Assembly (NCBI GenBank): GCA_905216145.1
Contig: CAJMST010000018.1
Location: 1 to 47,148, forward strand
DNA length: 47,148 bases
Reading direction: 5' to 3'
Source of the DNA: an uncultured bacterium
GTDB lineage: Bacteria > Actinomycetota > Coriobacteriia > Coriobacteriales > Coriobacteriaceae
A program made the translations under genes and the position numbers. Shown here piece by piece: positions 25,112 through 34,158 of this stretch (the first letter of the stretch is position 1; each line of letters starts with the position of its first letter). The notes under the pieces are model-generated. The model did no database searches, was not told the origin of the DNA, and saw nothing but the letters and a program-made list of their open reading frames with translations.

Positions 25112-26407
25112 ATGGCACCAGCTTTGTCCGATCTTCAACCGCAATCAGCGCCCAAGGCCACCGCGGCGGCGCAGGCCGCTATCGGTGACGGTCTTGTTGC
25201 AGAAGCTCAGGCTTTTGCAGACGAGCTCGCTGCGTGGCGACACGATCTCCACCAGATGCCCGAGTTGGGTAATCGCCTTCCGCAGACCTCTGCGTATATT
25301 CAAGTGCGCCTGACCGAGATGGACATCCCATTTGCCACGCTCGTCGACGGTTCCTGTGTTGTGGGCCTTGTCGGCGCCGGTGCCGCCGCGGCCCAGGGCA
25401 ATGGCGTCTGCACGGACGAACAGGCCGGTACGGTCGTTATGCTTCGTGGCGACATGGACGCCCTGCCCGTTGCCGAGGAATCCGGCGAGCCCTTTGCATC
25501 CACCAACGGCTGCATGCACGCTTGCGGTCACGATATGCACGCGACGGCGCTGCTTGGTGCGGCTCGTATGCTCAAAGCGCGCGAGACTGAACTTGTTGAT
25601 GCCAACGCCACGGTTAAGCTGCTGTTCCAGCCGGGCGAGGAAACCTTTGAGGGTGCCCGCGCCGCCATCGCCGACGGTCTGCTGCAGAACCCGCGTCCTC
25701 AGGTCGCCTTTGCCATGCATGTCAATAGCCAGTCGCCGCTTGGCCTGGTACTCTACGGCAGCCCGGCGCTCTCGGGCGTGTACGGTTTCCGTATCACGCT
25801 GCAGGGCAAGGGCGGCCATGGCTCGAGCCCCGAGATCTGCATCGACCCCATCACGGCCGGCGTCCATGTGCACCTGGCACTTCAGGAGCTCATCTCCCGC
25901 GAGGTGCCGGCGGCCAAGGAGGTCGCGCTTACCGTTGGCAAGTTCGCCGGCGGTCAGGCCGCAAATGTCATCCCAGATACCTGCGTGCTCGAAGGTACGC
26001 TGCGCGGCTTCGACGTCGAGCTCATGGAGCACCTCAAGACCCGCATCGCCGAGGTCGTCAACGGCGTGGCCGCAACGTATCGCACGCCGGCGACCCTCGA
26101 GACACTCTCGGATGTTCCCCCGCTCGTACTCGATGACGATATGACGCAAGCGTCGCTTGGCTACGTGGACGCGGTGCTGCCCAAGGCCGCCTTCCTGCCG
26201 CTGTTCCACGCCATGGCGAGTGAGGACTTCGCGTTGATTTCGAGCGAGATCCCGAGTGCGTACTTTACCGTGGGCGCCGCTGTAACCGATACGGATGAGC
26301 ATTTTGCCCAGCACCATCCCAAGGCGCGCTTTAACGATGCCGAGCTGCCGCTCGGTGCCGCAGCTTATACCGCTGTCGCTTTGGGCTACATCGCCGACCA
26401 CCGATAG
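25112..26407 (+). CDS. M20-family amidohydrolase (aminoacylase/hippurate hydrolase-like)
   Basis: A 431-aa zinc or manganese peptidase-like amidohydrolase that cleaves N-acyl amino acids or related amides in the cytoplasm. Metal-binding motifs are visible as RGDMDALPV (about 112-120) and CMHACGHDMH (134-143), with the catalytic-glutamate region QPGEETFEGA. The dimerisation domain starts near residue 220 (GGHGSSPEICIDP). A final histidine lies in FHAMASEDFA. TGGAGGG places the start at 25112. The gene is followed after 39 bases by an MFS transporter, so uptake and hydrolysis of one substrate is plausible. The exact substrate cannot be read. Confidence 0.92.
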   Translation: MAPALSDLQPQSAPKATAAAQAAIGDGLVAEAQAFADELAAWRHDLHQMPELGNRLPQTSAYIQVRLTEMDIPFATLVDGSCVVGLVGAGAAAAQGNGVCTDEQAGTVVMLRGDMDALPVAEESGEPFASTNGCMHACGHDMHATALLGAARMLKARETELVDANATVKLLFQPGEETFEGARAAIADGLLQNPRPQVAFAMHVNSQSPLGLVLYGSPALSGVYGFRITLQGKGGHGSSPEICIDPITAGVHVHLALQELISREVPAAKEVALTVGKFAGGQAANVIPDTCVLEGTLRGFDVELMEHLKTRIAEVVNGVAATYRTPATLETLSDVPPLVLDDDMTQASLGYVDAVLPKAAFLPLFHAMASEDFALISSEIPSAYFTVGAAVTDTDEHFAQHHPKARFNDAELPLGAAAYTAVALGYIADHR

Positions 26408-26446
26408 CACCCAATCTTGCTACTCGTTTGTTTAAAAAGGAGCAGT

Positions 26447-27751
26447 ATGTCCCAGCAACGTAAGTTCTTCCCCGGCTGGCTCGTCGTGGCCTCCGGCTTT
26501 GTGATCATGGCCACGTGTTACACGATTTTCGTCAACTGCATGAGCCTGTTTCAGCCGCTCATCGTAAGCGACCTCGGGATTACGCTTGCGCAGTACAACA
26601 TCTCCAACGCCATCTCCACCGTGGTGAGCGTTATCGGCTCACTTGTGATCGGTCATGTGGCCGATAAAGTGAGCGGTCGCGTTTTGGGCTCCCTCACTGT
26701 AATCGCCACCTCTGCCGTTCTTGCCGGGATGAGCTTTGTCGGTGAGCTGTGGCAGGTCTACGTGCTCTTTGCCGTCTCGGGGTGCTTTGCCGTCGCCTCG
26801 ACCCGTCTGCTCATTAGCCTGGTGACCGCCAACTGGTTTACGGCCAAGCGAGGCCTTGCCATCTCCATCGCACTTTCGGGCTCGGGCTTTGGCGGCGCTA
26901 TTCTGTCTCCCATCGTGAGCTCGCTGATCGTGAGCGTTGGCTGGCGTTCCGCCTTTCTGGTGCTCGCGGCTATCTGTATGGTGGCGGCGCTGCCCATCAC
27001 GGCCTATTCCTTCCGCACCAAGCCTTCCGAGATTGGCCTGAAGCCGCTCGGCGAGAACCCGGGCGATCCGTCCGTCTCGATGGCCGGCGACAAGGACGAG
27101 CACACGGCTCCTGAGGTTAACGTTGGCTGGTCTCGCATCAAGAAGAGCCCGGCGTTTTGGCTGCTTGTCGTCGCCTTCCTCTTTATGGGGCTCGTTAACG
27201 GCGCCATCTTGCCCAACCAGGTTACCAACATGACGAGCGTTACCGTCAACGGCGCCAAGATCGTCACGGGTGGCCACGACCCCATGTGGGCCGGTACGGT
27301 GCTTTCTGCCTACATGGTCACGGTCGTTATCGCCAAGATTTCGCTCGGTGCCATCTACGACCGCTTTGGCCTGCGCTTTGGCAACGTGCTGGGATCCGTT
27401 GCGTGCATTATCGCTTGCGTTGCCCTGTGCTTCCCCGCGACCGATCTTGGTCCCATCGTAGCTGCCGTGAGCTTTGGTGTCGGAACGTGCATGGGCACCA
27501 TCACGCCTACTATTGCCGCGTCCAAGCAGTTTGGCATGGCCGACCTCGGCAAGGTCACGGGCACCATTACCTCGCTCGAGATGGTCGGCGGCACCGTGGG
27601 CGCCATCGTCTCGGGCGTGCTGTTCGATGCCACGGGCTCCTTTGCGAGCGCCTGGATTGTGTGCCTGGCGTGCTCCGTGGTCATGCTCGTGTTTCTGCTG
27701 GCATCCGAGCCCATCGCCGCCAAGCTGCGCGCGAGCGTGGCGGGGGAGTAG
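26447..27751 (+). CDS. MFS transporter (oxalate/formate antiporter-like)
   Basis: A 434-aa major facilitator with about twelve hydrophobic segments and a central loop after helix six (about 195-235). The loop-2 signature is seen as GHVADKVSGRVLGS and its equivalent in the second half as GAIYDRFGLRFGNVLG. The overall pattern resembles the OFA-like carriers for small carboxylates. AAAGGAG fixes the start at 26447. It is probably co-transcribed with the amidohydrolase gene and may carry its substrate or product. Specificity is unknown. Confidence 0.9.
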   Translation: MSQQRKFFPGWLVVASGFVIMATCYTIFVNCMSLFQPLIVSDLGITLAQYNISNAISTVVSVIGSLVIGHVADKVSGRVLGSLTVIATSAVLAGMSFVGELWQVYVLFAVSGCFAVASTRLLISLVTANWFTAKRGLAISIALSGSGFGGAILSPIVSSLIVSVGWRSAFLVLAAICMVAALPITAYSFRTKPSEIGLKPLGENPGDPSVSMAGDKDEHTAPEVNVGWSRIKKSPAFWLLVVAFLFMGLVNGAILPNQVTNMTSVTVNGAKIVTGGHDPMWAGTVLSAYMVTVVIAKISLGAIYDRFGLRFGNVLGSVACIIACVALCFPATDLGPIVAAVSFGVGTCMGTITPTIAASKQFGMADLGKVTGTITSLEMVGGTVGAIVSGVLFDATGSFASAWIVCLACSVVMLVFLLASEPIAAKLRASVAGE

Positions 27752-27787
27752 ACTCCGTCGCTCTTTTCTGTTCGCCCCGTTCTGTCC

Positions 27788-27940
27788 GTGGCTGCCTTGG
27801 AAGCCGAATGGATGCTCGTACCATCATTCGGTTTCCAAGGCGGCCACGGGCCTACGAAATGATCCGTTTTCCTCCGTCCCCAACAGATCCTCGTACCGTC
27901 ATTCGGTTTCCAAGGCGCCCACGGACGTACGAAACGGATC
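27788..27940. repeat. Inverted repeat plus partial direct duplication
   Basis: 27788-27810 and 27825-27847 pair over 23 bp with only two G-U differences. The right arm and its downstream flank (27811-27870) recur as an approximate direct repeat at 27886-27940, so the left arm could pair with either copy. No coding sequence is present in this 320-base gap. Confidence 0.75.
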
Positions 27941-27946
27941 ACATGC

Positions 27947-28019
27947 CGCGGCGGCGCGTCTGGCCGAACGAGCCCCCATACCCTCGTTCGGTCAGACGCG
28001 CCGCCGCGTTTTGTTTTTG
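27947..28019. terminator. 26-bp-stem terminator before hisS
   Basis: 27947-27972 pairs with 27983-28008 over 26 bp with one G-U, around a 10-base C-rich loop, followed by TTTTGTTTTTG. It ends the MFS transcript. Confidence 0.85.
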
Positions 28020-28024
28020 TGCCG

Positions 28025-28030
28025 TATAAT
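28025..28030 (+). promoter_or_regulatory. hisS -10 box
   Basis: A perfect TATAAT lies 42 bases before the hisS start. No matching -35 is visible because the terminator stem occupies that place. Confidence 0.5.
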
Positions 28031-28072
28031 GACCACTACCTATGACGCGATACAAAAGAAAGGTGTTTGCCC

Positions 28073-29386
28073 ATGCAGGCACAGAAGGCGGAGGGAACCC
28101 GCGACCTTATCGGCGCCGAGATGCGCGCCTGGCAAAAGATGCAGCAGATTGCGGCCGGCGTGTTCGAGCCGTTTGGTTTTAAGCCCATCGAGACGCCCGC
28201 GATCGAGCAGGTGGACGTGTTTGTCCACGGTATCGGCCAGTCGACCGACGTCGTGCGTAAGGAGATGTTCCGCGTGTTTAGTGGCGCCAACCTGGAGCGC
28301 GTCTTTACCGAAGGCACCGACACCAAGCTCAAGCCCAAGCAGCGCCTGGCGCTTCGTCCCGAGGGCACGGCCGGTGTGGTGCGCGCCGTCGTGGAGAACA
28401 ACCTGGTGCCCCAGGGCTCCACGCCGTTTAAGGCCTACTATGCCGAGGCCATGTTCCGCGGCGAGCGTCCCCAGAAGGGCCGCCTGCGCCAGTTCCACCA
28501 GGTAGGCATCGAGTGGCTCGGCGCTCCCGATCCGGCGGCAGACGCCGAGTGCATCATCATGCTTATGGAGTTCTACAAGCGCCTCGGTTTCGATCTTTCC
28601 AAGCTCCGTCTGCTCATTAACTCGATGGGCGATGCCCAATGCCGTCCGGCCTATCGCGAGCAGGTCAAGCAGTTTATCCTCGATCACGCCGACGAGATGT
28701 GCGACGAGTGCCGCGAGCGCGCCGAGCTCAACCCGCTGCGCGCCTTCGACTGCAAGAACGACCACTGCCGCGAGATCATGGCCGACGCCCCGCTGATGGG
28801 CGACAACCTGTGCGACGAGTGCCGCGAGCACTATGAGCAGGTCAAGCGCTATCTGGATGCCGCCGGTATCGAGTATGTCGAGGACCCCACCCTGGTGCGT
28901 GGTCTGGACTACTACACCCGTACCGTCTTTGAGGTCGAGGCTCCCGGCGCCGGCGTCGGCTCCATCGGTGGCGGCGGTCGCTATGACGGCTTGGTCGAGC
29001 TCGAGGGTGGCAAGCCCACGGCAGGCGTCGGCTTCGCTGTCGGTTTTGAGCGTGCGCTGCTGGCCCTTCAGGTCTTTGGCAGCGACCTGGGTGCCGAGGA
29101 GGCCCCGTGTGTCTACGTCGCCAATGCCGGCAAGGAACTGCGCCAGAACGTCTTTGCCATCACGCAGGAGCTCCGCGCTGCAGGTATCGTGACCGAGGCC
29201 GACTACCAGGGCCGTTCGCTCAAAGCTCAGTTTAAGCAGGCCGATAAGGTTGGCGCCAAGCTCATTTTGGTCCTGGGTGGCGACGAGCTTGCCGCCGGCA
29301 AGGTCAAGGTGCGCGACATGGAGAGCCATGACGAGGTGCTGGTCGATTTGGCCAACGTTGTCGAGGCGGTTCGCGAGCGCCTGTAG
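28073..29386 (+). CDS. hisS: Histidyl-tRNA synthetase
   Basis: A 437-aa class II synthetase that charges tRNA-His. It starts with the typical EGTRDLIGAEM. Motif 2 lies in RGERPQKGRLRQFHQVGIEW, and the histidine-specific motif is VRGLDYYTRTVFEV. Motif 3 is in GGRYDGLVELEGG...AVGFERALLAL. The C-terminal anticodon-binding domain starts near residue 340. A Cys pair cluster (CDECRERAELNPLRAFDCK) lies in the insertion domain, as in many bacterial HisRS. AAAGAAAGG supports the ATG at 28073. It is monocistronic, with terminators on both sides. Confidence 0.97.
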   Translation: MQAQKAEGTRDLIGAEMRAWQKMQQIAAGVFEPFGFKPIETPAIEQVDVFVHGIGQSTDVVRKEMFRVFSGANLERVFTEGTDTKLKPKQRLALRPEGTAGVVRAVVENNLVPQGSTPFKAYYAEAMFRGERPQKGRLRQFHQVGIEWLGAPDPAADAECIIMLMEFYKRLGFDLSKLRLLINSMGDAQCRPAYREQVKQFILDHADEMCDECRERAELNPLRAFDCKNDHCREIMADAPLMGDNLCDECREHYEQVKRYLDAAGIEYVEDPTLVRGLDYYTRTVFEVEAPGAGVGSIGGGGRYDGLVELEGGKPTAGVGFAVGFERALLALQVFGSDLGAEEAPCVYVANAGKELRQNVFAITQELRAAGIVTEADYQGRSLKAQFKQADKVGAKLILVLGGDELAAGKVKVRDMESHDEVLVDLANVVEAVRERL

Positions 29387-29443
29387 CGCATCATTTTGAA
29401 TTGCGGGTCCGCCAACACGTCCCGCTCGCGGCGAACGATTGTT

Positions 29444-29483
29444 ACGGGGGTGTTTCGCTTTTATGCGGAATGCCCCCGTTTGC
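29444..29483 (+). terminator. hisS terminator
   Basis: ACGGGGGTGTTTCGC pairs fully (with G-U) with GCGGAATGCCCCCGT and is followed by TTTG. Confidence 0.8.
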
Positions 29484-29593
29484 GTATGCCGCCCACCGAG
29501 AAATACGACCATTTAGGGCAAAAACCCTTGCAATGCAGAAAATACTTTTGTGTGGTAAAGCGCAATCAGCGCCGAAAGTTTTTGCCGAGTGCC

Positions 29594-29599
29594 TATAAT
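29594..29599 (+). promoter_or_regulatory. ppc -10 box
   Basis: A perfect TATAAT lies 45 bases before the ppc coding start. The -35 region is weak. Confidence 0.5.
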
Positions 29600-29643
29600 G
29601 AATATCGCATGTTACGTGCATAGAAGGAGGAATGGGAGGAAAC

Positions 29644-32457
29644 GTGGCTGAGAACCTAAGCAACCAGTCTGTACCCGAAGCCGCGGCGCGCGTCGCTGCC
29701 GTGGTCAACCGCCTCGTTAACCGAATCGGCTCGAATGCCGAGTCCAGGGAGCGTCTCGCCGAGATCGAGATCCCCGAGGAGCTGCGCGATAATCTGGCGC
29801 TGTTCCTGCGCCTGGAGCGCCGTGTGCTTAGCGAGTATGATCCCGAGATCGCGGACCTGTTCGACAAGATTCTGTCGGCCGAAATCGTGGCCAATGCCGG
29901 CAACCCCGGTAGCCGTGCCGCTGACGAGGCCGTCGACGAGCAGGGCGTGCCCACCGCCGACGAGCCCACCGCCGTGGCGTTTCGCGAGGTCGTCGATCTG
30001 ATCGACAGTCTGCCGCTCGATAAGCAGCAGGTTATCGTCCGCGCCTTTACGAGCTTCTTCCACCTGGCAAACCTGTCGGAGGAGAACTACCGTGTGGCGC
30101 AGCTGCGCGAGCGCGAGGCCGGTGCGTCGACCGATACCGAGGTCGATCCCGCCAACGAGCTTACCGTCGCCTATCACCAGCTGGTGAATGAGCTGGGCGT
30201 CGAGGGCGCCAACGAGCTGCTCGGCAAGCTTGAGTTCCATCCCGTCTTTACCGCGCATCCCACCGAGGCTCGTCGTAAGGCCGTCGAGGGCAAGATTCGC
30301 CGTATCTCCAACCTGCTGGAGGAGCGTCCGCGTCTGGGCGGTTCCGACCTGGTGGAGAACGAACGCCACATGCTGCAGGAGATCGACGCCTTGGTGCGTA
30401 CGAGCCCCATCGCGCTCAAGAAGCCCACGCCCGTCGAGGAAGCCGATACCATCATCGACATCTTCGACAACACGCTGTTCGACGTCATCCCCGTTATCTA
30501 TCGTCGTTTTGACGACTGGGTGCTGGGCGACAAGGCCGGTACCGTTCCGCCGCTGTGCCCGGCGTTCTTCCATCCCGGCAGCTGGATCGGTTCCGACCGC
30601 GACGGTAACCCCAACGTCACCGCCAAGGTGAGCCGTGAGGTCGCCGCCAAGTACTTCACCCATATGGTGCTCAAGCTCGAGGACAAGTGCCGCCGCATCG
30701 GCCGCAACCTCACGCTCGAGGCCACCTACAGCAAGCCGTCTGCCGAGCTCATCAACCTGTGGAACCATCAGGTCGAGATGAGCACCCAGTACACGGCACG
30801 CGCCGAGCTGATCTCCGAGCACGAGCCGCATCGCGCCGTCATGCTCGTCATGGCAGACCGACTCAACGCCACCGTCCGTCGTATCACCGACACCATGTAT
30901 CACAGCGCAGACGAGTTCCTGGATGACCTGCGTGTCGTCCAGCGCTCGCTGGCCGCTTGCGGTGCCGTCCGTGCTGCCTACGGCCCGGTCCAGACCATCA
31001 TCTGGCAGGTCGAGTCCTTCGGCTTCCACATGGTCGAGATGGAGTTCCGTCAGCACTCCGTGGTGCACGCCCGCGCCCTCAAGGATATCCACGAGAACGG
31101 TATCCATGGTGATCTGCAGCCCATGACGCGCGAGGTCATCGATACCTTCCGTGCCATCGGCTCCATCCAAAAGCGTTACGGCAAGAAGATGGCGCACCGC
31201 TACATCATCTCGTTCACCAAGAGCGCCCAGCATGTGGCCGACGTCTTTGAGCTTGCCCACCTGTCCTTTGCACACGAGGAGGATGTCCCCGAGCTCGACG
31301 TGATCCCGCTGTTCGAGCAGCTCGAGGACCTCGAGGGCTGCGTCGACGTGCTCGACCAGATGCTTACGCTGCCCGTGGTGCAAAAGCGCCTTGCCCAGAC
31401 CAACCGCCGCATGGAGGTCATGCTGGGCTATTCCGACTCCTCCAAGGATGCCGGTCCTACCACGGCTATGCTCGCGCTGCACTCTGCGCAGGAGCGCATT
31501 GCCAAGTGGGCCGAGAAGAACGATATCGACCTGGTGCTCATGCACGGTCGCGGCGGTGCCGTGGGCCGTGGCGGCGGCCCGGCCAACAAGGCCGTGCTGG
31601 CGCAGCCTAAGGGTTCGGTCAACTGCTTCTTTAAGCTCACCGAGCAGGGCGAGGTCATCTTTGCCCGTTACGGCAACCGCACGCTGGCTCAGCGCCACGT
31701 TGAGTCCGTTGCCGCCGCAACGCTGCTGCAGTCGGCTCCGAGTGTCGAGAAGACCAACACCGAAACCACGCAGAAGTTCTGGGATATGGCCGAGAAGCTC
31801 AACGCCGCAAGCCACGAGCGCTATCTGGACCTGCTGAATACCGAGGACTTTACGCCGTGGTTCTCGACCGTGACGCCGCTGACCGAGGTCGGTCTGCTGC
31901 CGATTGGCTCGCGTCCTGCCAAGCGCGGCTTGGGTGCCAAGTCGCTCGACGACCTGCGTACCATTCCGTGGATCTTCAGCTGGAGCCAGGCGCGCATCAA
32001 TCTGGCCGCTTGGTACGGCCTGGGCACCGCCTGCGAGCAGTTTGGCGATCTGGACCAGCTTAAGGCTGCCTACCAGGAGTGGCCGTTCTTCCGCACCTTT
32101 ATCGACAACATCGAGATGTCGATCGCCAAGACCGACCAGCGCATCGCTAAGATGTATCTGCACCTGGGCGACCGCCAGGATCTGTCCAAGAAGGTCTTCA
32201 CCGAGATGCAGCTCACGCGTAAGTGGGTCCTTGCCATCGTCGGTGACGAGTGGCCGCTGCAGCGCCGCCGCGTGCTTGGCTGCGCCGTCCGCGTGCGCAA
32301 CCCCTACGTCGACGCCCTGTCCATCGCCCAGGTCCGCGCCCTTCGCGAGGTGCGTATGAACCAGGACGAGATGGCAGAGGAGAAGAAGGCCGAGTACATG
32401 AGCCTGATTCTTTCGACTGTGACCGGCGTCTCGGCAGGACTGCAGAACACGGGGTAA
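29644..32457 (+). CDS. ppc: Phosphoenolpyruvate carboxylase
   Basis: A cytoplasmic anaplerotic enzyme converting PEP and bicarbonate to oxaloacetate. At about 937 aa it matches family length. Catalytic segments are visible: FTAHPTEARRKAV with the active-site His (nt about 30253), GSDRDGNPNVT, GYSDSSKDAG, and HGRGGAVGRGGGP near 31543. The C-terminus ends QNTG, the typical PEPC ending. Two starts are possible. ATG 29632 has AGGAGG only one base away, while GTG 29644 has GGAGG four bases away, and the latter is preferred. In a fermentative gut anaerobe it would feed the reductive succinate branch; that is inference. Confidence 0.97.
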   Translation: MAENLSNQSVPEAAARVAAVVNRLVNRIGSNAESRERLAEIEIPEELRDNLALFLRLERRVLSEYDPEIADLFDKILSAEIVANAGNPGSRAADEAVDEQGVPTADEPTAVAFREVVDLIDSLPLDKQQVIVRAFTSFFHLANLSEENYRVAQLREREAGASTDTEVDPANELTVAYHQLVNELGVEGANELLGKLEFHPVFTAHPTEARRKAVEGKIRRISNLLEERPRLGGSDLVENERHMLQEIDALVRTSPIALKKPTPVEEADTIIDIFDNTLFDVIPVIYRRFDDWVLGDKAGTVPPLCPAFFHPGSWIGSDRDGNPNVTAKVSREVAAKYFTHMVLKLEDKCRRIGRNLTLEATYSKPSAELINLWNHQVEMSTQYTARAELISEHEPHRAVMLVMADRLNATVRRITDTMYHSADEFLDDLRVVQRSLAACGAVRAAYGPVQTIIWQVESFGFHMVEMEFRQHSVVHARALKDIHENGIHGDLQPMTREVIDTFRAIGSIQKRYGKKMAHRYIISFTKSAQHVADVFELAHLSFAHEEDVPELDVIPLFEQLEDLEGCVDVLDQMLTLPVVQKRLAQTNRRMEVMLGYSDSSKDAGPTTAMLALHSAQERIAKWAEKNDIDLVLMHGRGGAVGRGGGPANKAVLAQPKGSVNCFFKLTEQGEVIFARYGNRTLAQRHVESVAAATLLQSAPSVEKTNTETTQKFWDMAEKLNAASHERYLDLLNTEDFTPWFSTVTPLTEVGLLPIGSRPAKRGLGAKSLDDLRTIPWIFSWSQARINLAAWYGLGTACEQFGDLDQLKAAYQEWPFFRTFIDNIEMSIAKTDQRIAKMYLHLGDRQDLSKKVFTEMQLTRKWVLAIVGDEWPLQRRRVLGCAVRVRNPYVDALSIAQVRALREVRMNQDEMAEEKKAEYMSLILSTVTGVSAGLQNTG

Positions 32458-32480
32458 TCGATAGCCCTGTGGCTCTCACC

Positions 32481-32607
32481 GGGACCCGACGGGTTTCCCT
32501 CTGAATGCGTCCTCGCACTTGAAGCCCCCTTATCCTGCTCCTTCGGAGCTGCGGATAAGGGGGCTTCGTGCTGCGGAATGCATTCAGAGGGAGACCCATC
32601 GGGTCCC
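32481..32607. repeat. Nested inverted repeat after ppc
   Basis: Outer arms 32481-32508 and 32580-32607 pair over 28 bp with two G-U differences. Inner arms near 32515-32535 and 32552-32570 pair around a CTCCTTCGGAG-type apex. The unpaired strands between stems read GTCCTC on the left and TGCGGAAT on the right. The same internal-loop words occur in the unrelated-arm element at 34917-35031. Confidence 0.85.
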
Positions 32608-32675
32608 TTCGTCCTCGGTCTTCAGGGATTAAAGCTGAGGAGAAGAATGGCGCGCTTCTGACCTTATGACTGTAG

Positions 32676-32709
32676 CGGTCGCGGTCCCGTTTGGGGTCGC
32701 GGCCGTTTT
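32676..32709 (+). terminator. Terminator upstream of larA
   Basis: CGGTCGCGGTCCC pairs fully (with G-U) with GGGGTCGCGGCCG around GTTT, followed by TTTT. It lies about 70 bases beyond the nested repeat, so it ends ppc readthrough or a short unidentified RNA from 32608-32705. Confidence 0.8.
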
Positions 32710-32831
32710 GTTGTGGGTCAAATATGAACGTTGTGTTAATGAGTCGGTGGACGGTGGTGTTTTTCGGTGAGCGGCGTATCCTTCCAACGGTTTATCTAGT
32801 GTGTCAGTTGAAAGGAAGAGGGCGCTCGTCA

Positions 32832-34109
32832 TTGTTTGAATGTGAACTGCCGTTTGACCACAAGACGTTGCATCTGGAGCTCGAGGATAAGAACTTCGCG
32901 GGTGTGATGGAGGGTCATCAAAACGAGTTTAAGACCACGAAATCGCAGGAAGAGCTGGTAGAGGAGTCGCTTGCCAACCCTTATGGCTCGCCTTCGCTCG
33001 AGGAGCTTTGTGCTGGCAAAAAGGACATTGTCATCATTAGCTCCGATCATACGCGTCCGGTGCCTTCGCGCGTGACGATGCCTATTCTGCTGCATCACAT
33101 CCATTCTGCTGCGCCTGAGGCTCGTGTGCGTATTTTGGTTGCTACGGGAATGCACCGTCCGTCGACGCACGAGGAACTCGTCAACAAGTATGGCGAGGAG
33201 ATTGTTGCCAACGAGGAAATCGTCATGCACGTCGCGACTGACGACAGCATGATGAAAAAGATCGGCACCCTTCCTTCTGGTGGCGAGTGCATCATCAACA
33301 AGATCGCCGCCGATTGCGACCTGCTGCTTGCCGAGGGCTTTATTGAGCCGCATTTCTTTGCCGGTTTCTCTGGTAGCCGCAAGTCCGTCCTTCCCGGTAT
33401 CGCCAGCTACAAGACCATCATGTACAACCACAACGGTCAGTTTGTGAACGATTCCCATTCGCGTGCCGGCAACCTGTGCCACAACCACGTGAGCGAGGAT
33501 ATGTTTGCCGCTGCCGAGATGGCTCACCTTGCCTTTGTGCTTAACGTGGTGCTCAACGGCAAGCACGAGGTCATCGGTTCTTTTGCCGGTGACATCCACA
33601 AGGCGCACGAGGCTGGCTGTGAGTTCGTGAAGAGCCTTGCCGGCGTTGAGCCCGTCGAGTGCGAGATTGCCATCACCACCAACGGCGGCTACCCGCTCGA
33701 CCAGAACATCTACCAGGCCGTGAAGGGCATGTGCGCTGCTGAGGCCACGCTTCCCGAGGGCGGTGTGATCATCGACGTCGCCGGTTGTGCCGACGGTCAC
33801 GGCGGCGAGGGCTTCTATCACAACATCGCCGACAACGATCCGGCAGAGTTTGAGCGCGCCTGTATCGACCGTCCTAAGGACGAGACCCTGCCCGACCAGT
33901 GGACGAGCCAGATCTTTGCCCGCATCCTGGCGCATCACCCTGTGATCATGGTCACCGACCTGTGCGATCACCAGATGATCAAGGATATGCACATGACGCC
34001 GGTCAACACTATCGAGGAGGCGCTCAAGCTCGCCTTTGAGATGAAGGGTGCCGATGCCAAGGTTGCCGTCATTCCCGATGGCCTGGGCGTTGTCGTCGCG
34101 CAGCACTAG
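32832..34109 (+). CDS. larA: Nickel-dependent lactate racemase LarA
   Basis: Racemizes D- and L-lactate by hydride transfer using a nickel-pincer nucleotide covalently bound to a lysine. The protein from the TTG at 32832 is 425 aa. With that start H108 (GMHRP), H174 (EPHFF), K184 (GSRKS) and H200 (YNH) fall at the residue numbers known for the Lactobacillus plantarum enzyme: catalytic His 108/174, cofactor Lys 184, nickel ligand His 200. The DHTRP motif (72-76) is also present. This alignment and the purine-rich AAGGAAGAGGG upstream argue for TTG 32832 over the longest frame at 32691. larD follows after about 50 bases. Related LarA homologues act on other 2-hydroxyacids, but larB, larC and larD neighbours support lactate. 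Confidence 0.94.
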   Translation: MFECELPFDHKTLHLELEDKNFAGVMEGHQNEFKTTKSQEELVEESLANPYGSPSLEELCAGKKDIVIISSDHTRPVPSRVTMPILLHHIHSAAPEARVRILVATGMHRPSTHEELVNKYGEEIVANEEIVMHVATDDSMMKKIGTLPSGGECIINKIAADCDLLLAEGFIEPHFFAGFSGSRKSVLPGIASYKTIMYNHNGQFVNDSHSRAGNLCHNHVSEDMFAAAEMAHLAFVLNVVLNGKHEVIGSFAGDIHKAHEAGCEFVKSLAGVEPVECEIAITTNGGYPLDQNIYQAVKGMCAAEATLPEGGVIIDVAGCADGHGGEGFYHNIADNDPAEFERACIDRPKDETLPDQWTSQIFARILAHHPVIMVTDLCDHQMIKDMHMTPVNTIEEALKLAFEMKGADAKVAVIPDGLGVVVAQH

Positions 34110-34158
34110 TGCACGGCCTAAACGAATCGTTTATAACCGACAAGAAAGATAAGGTTTT

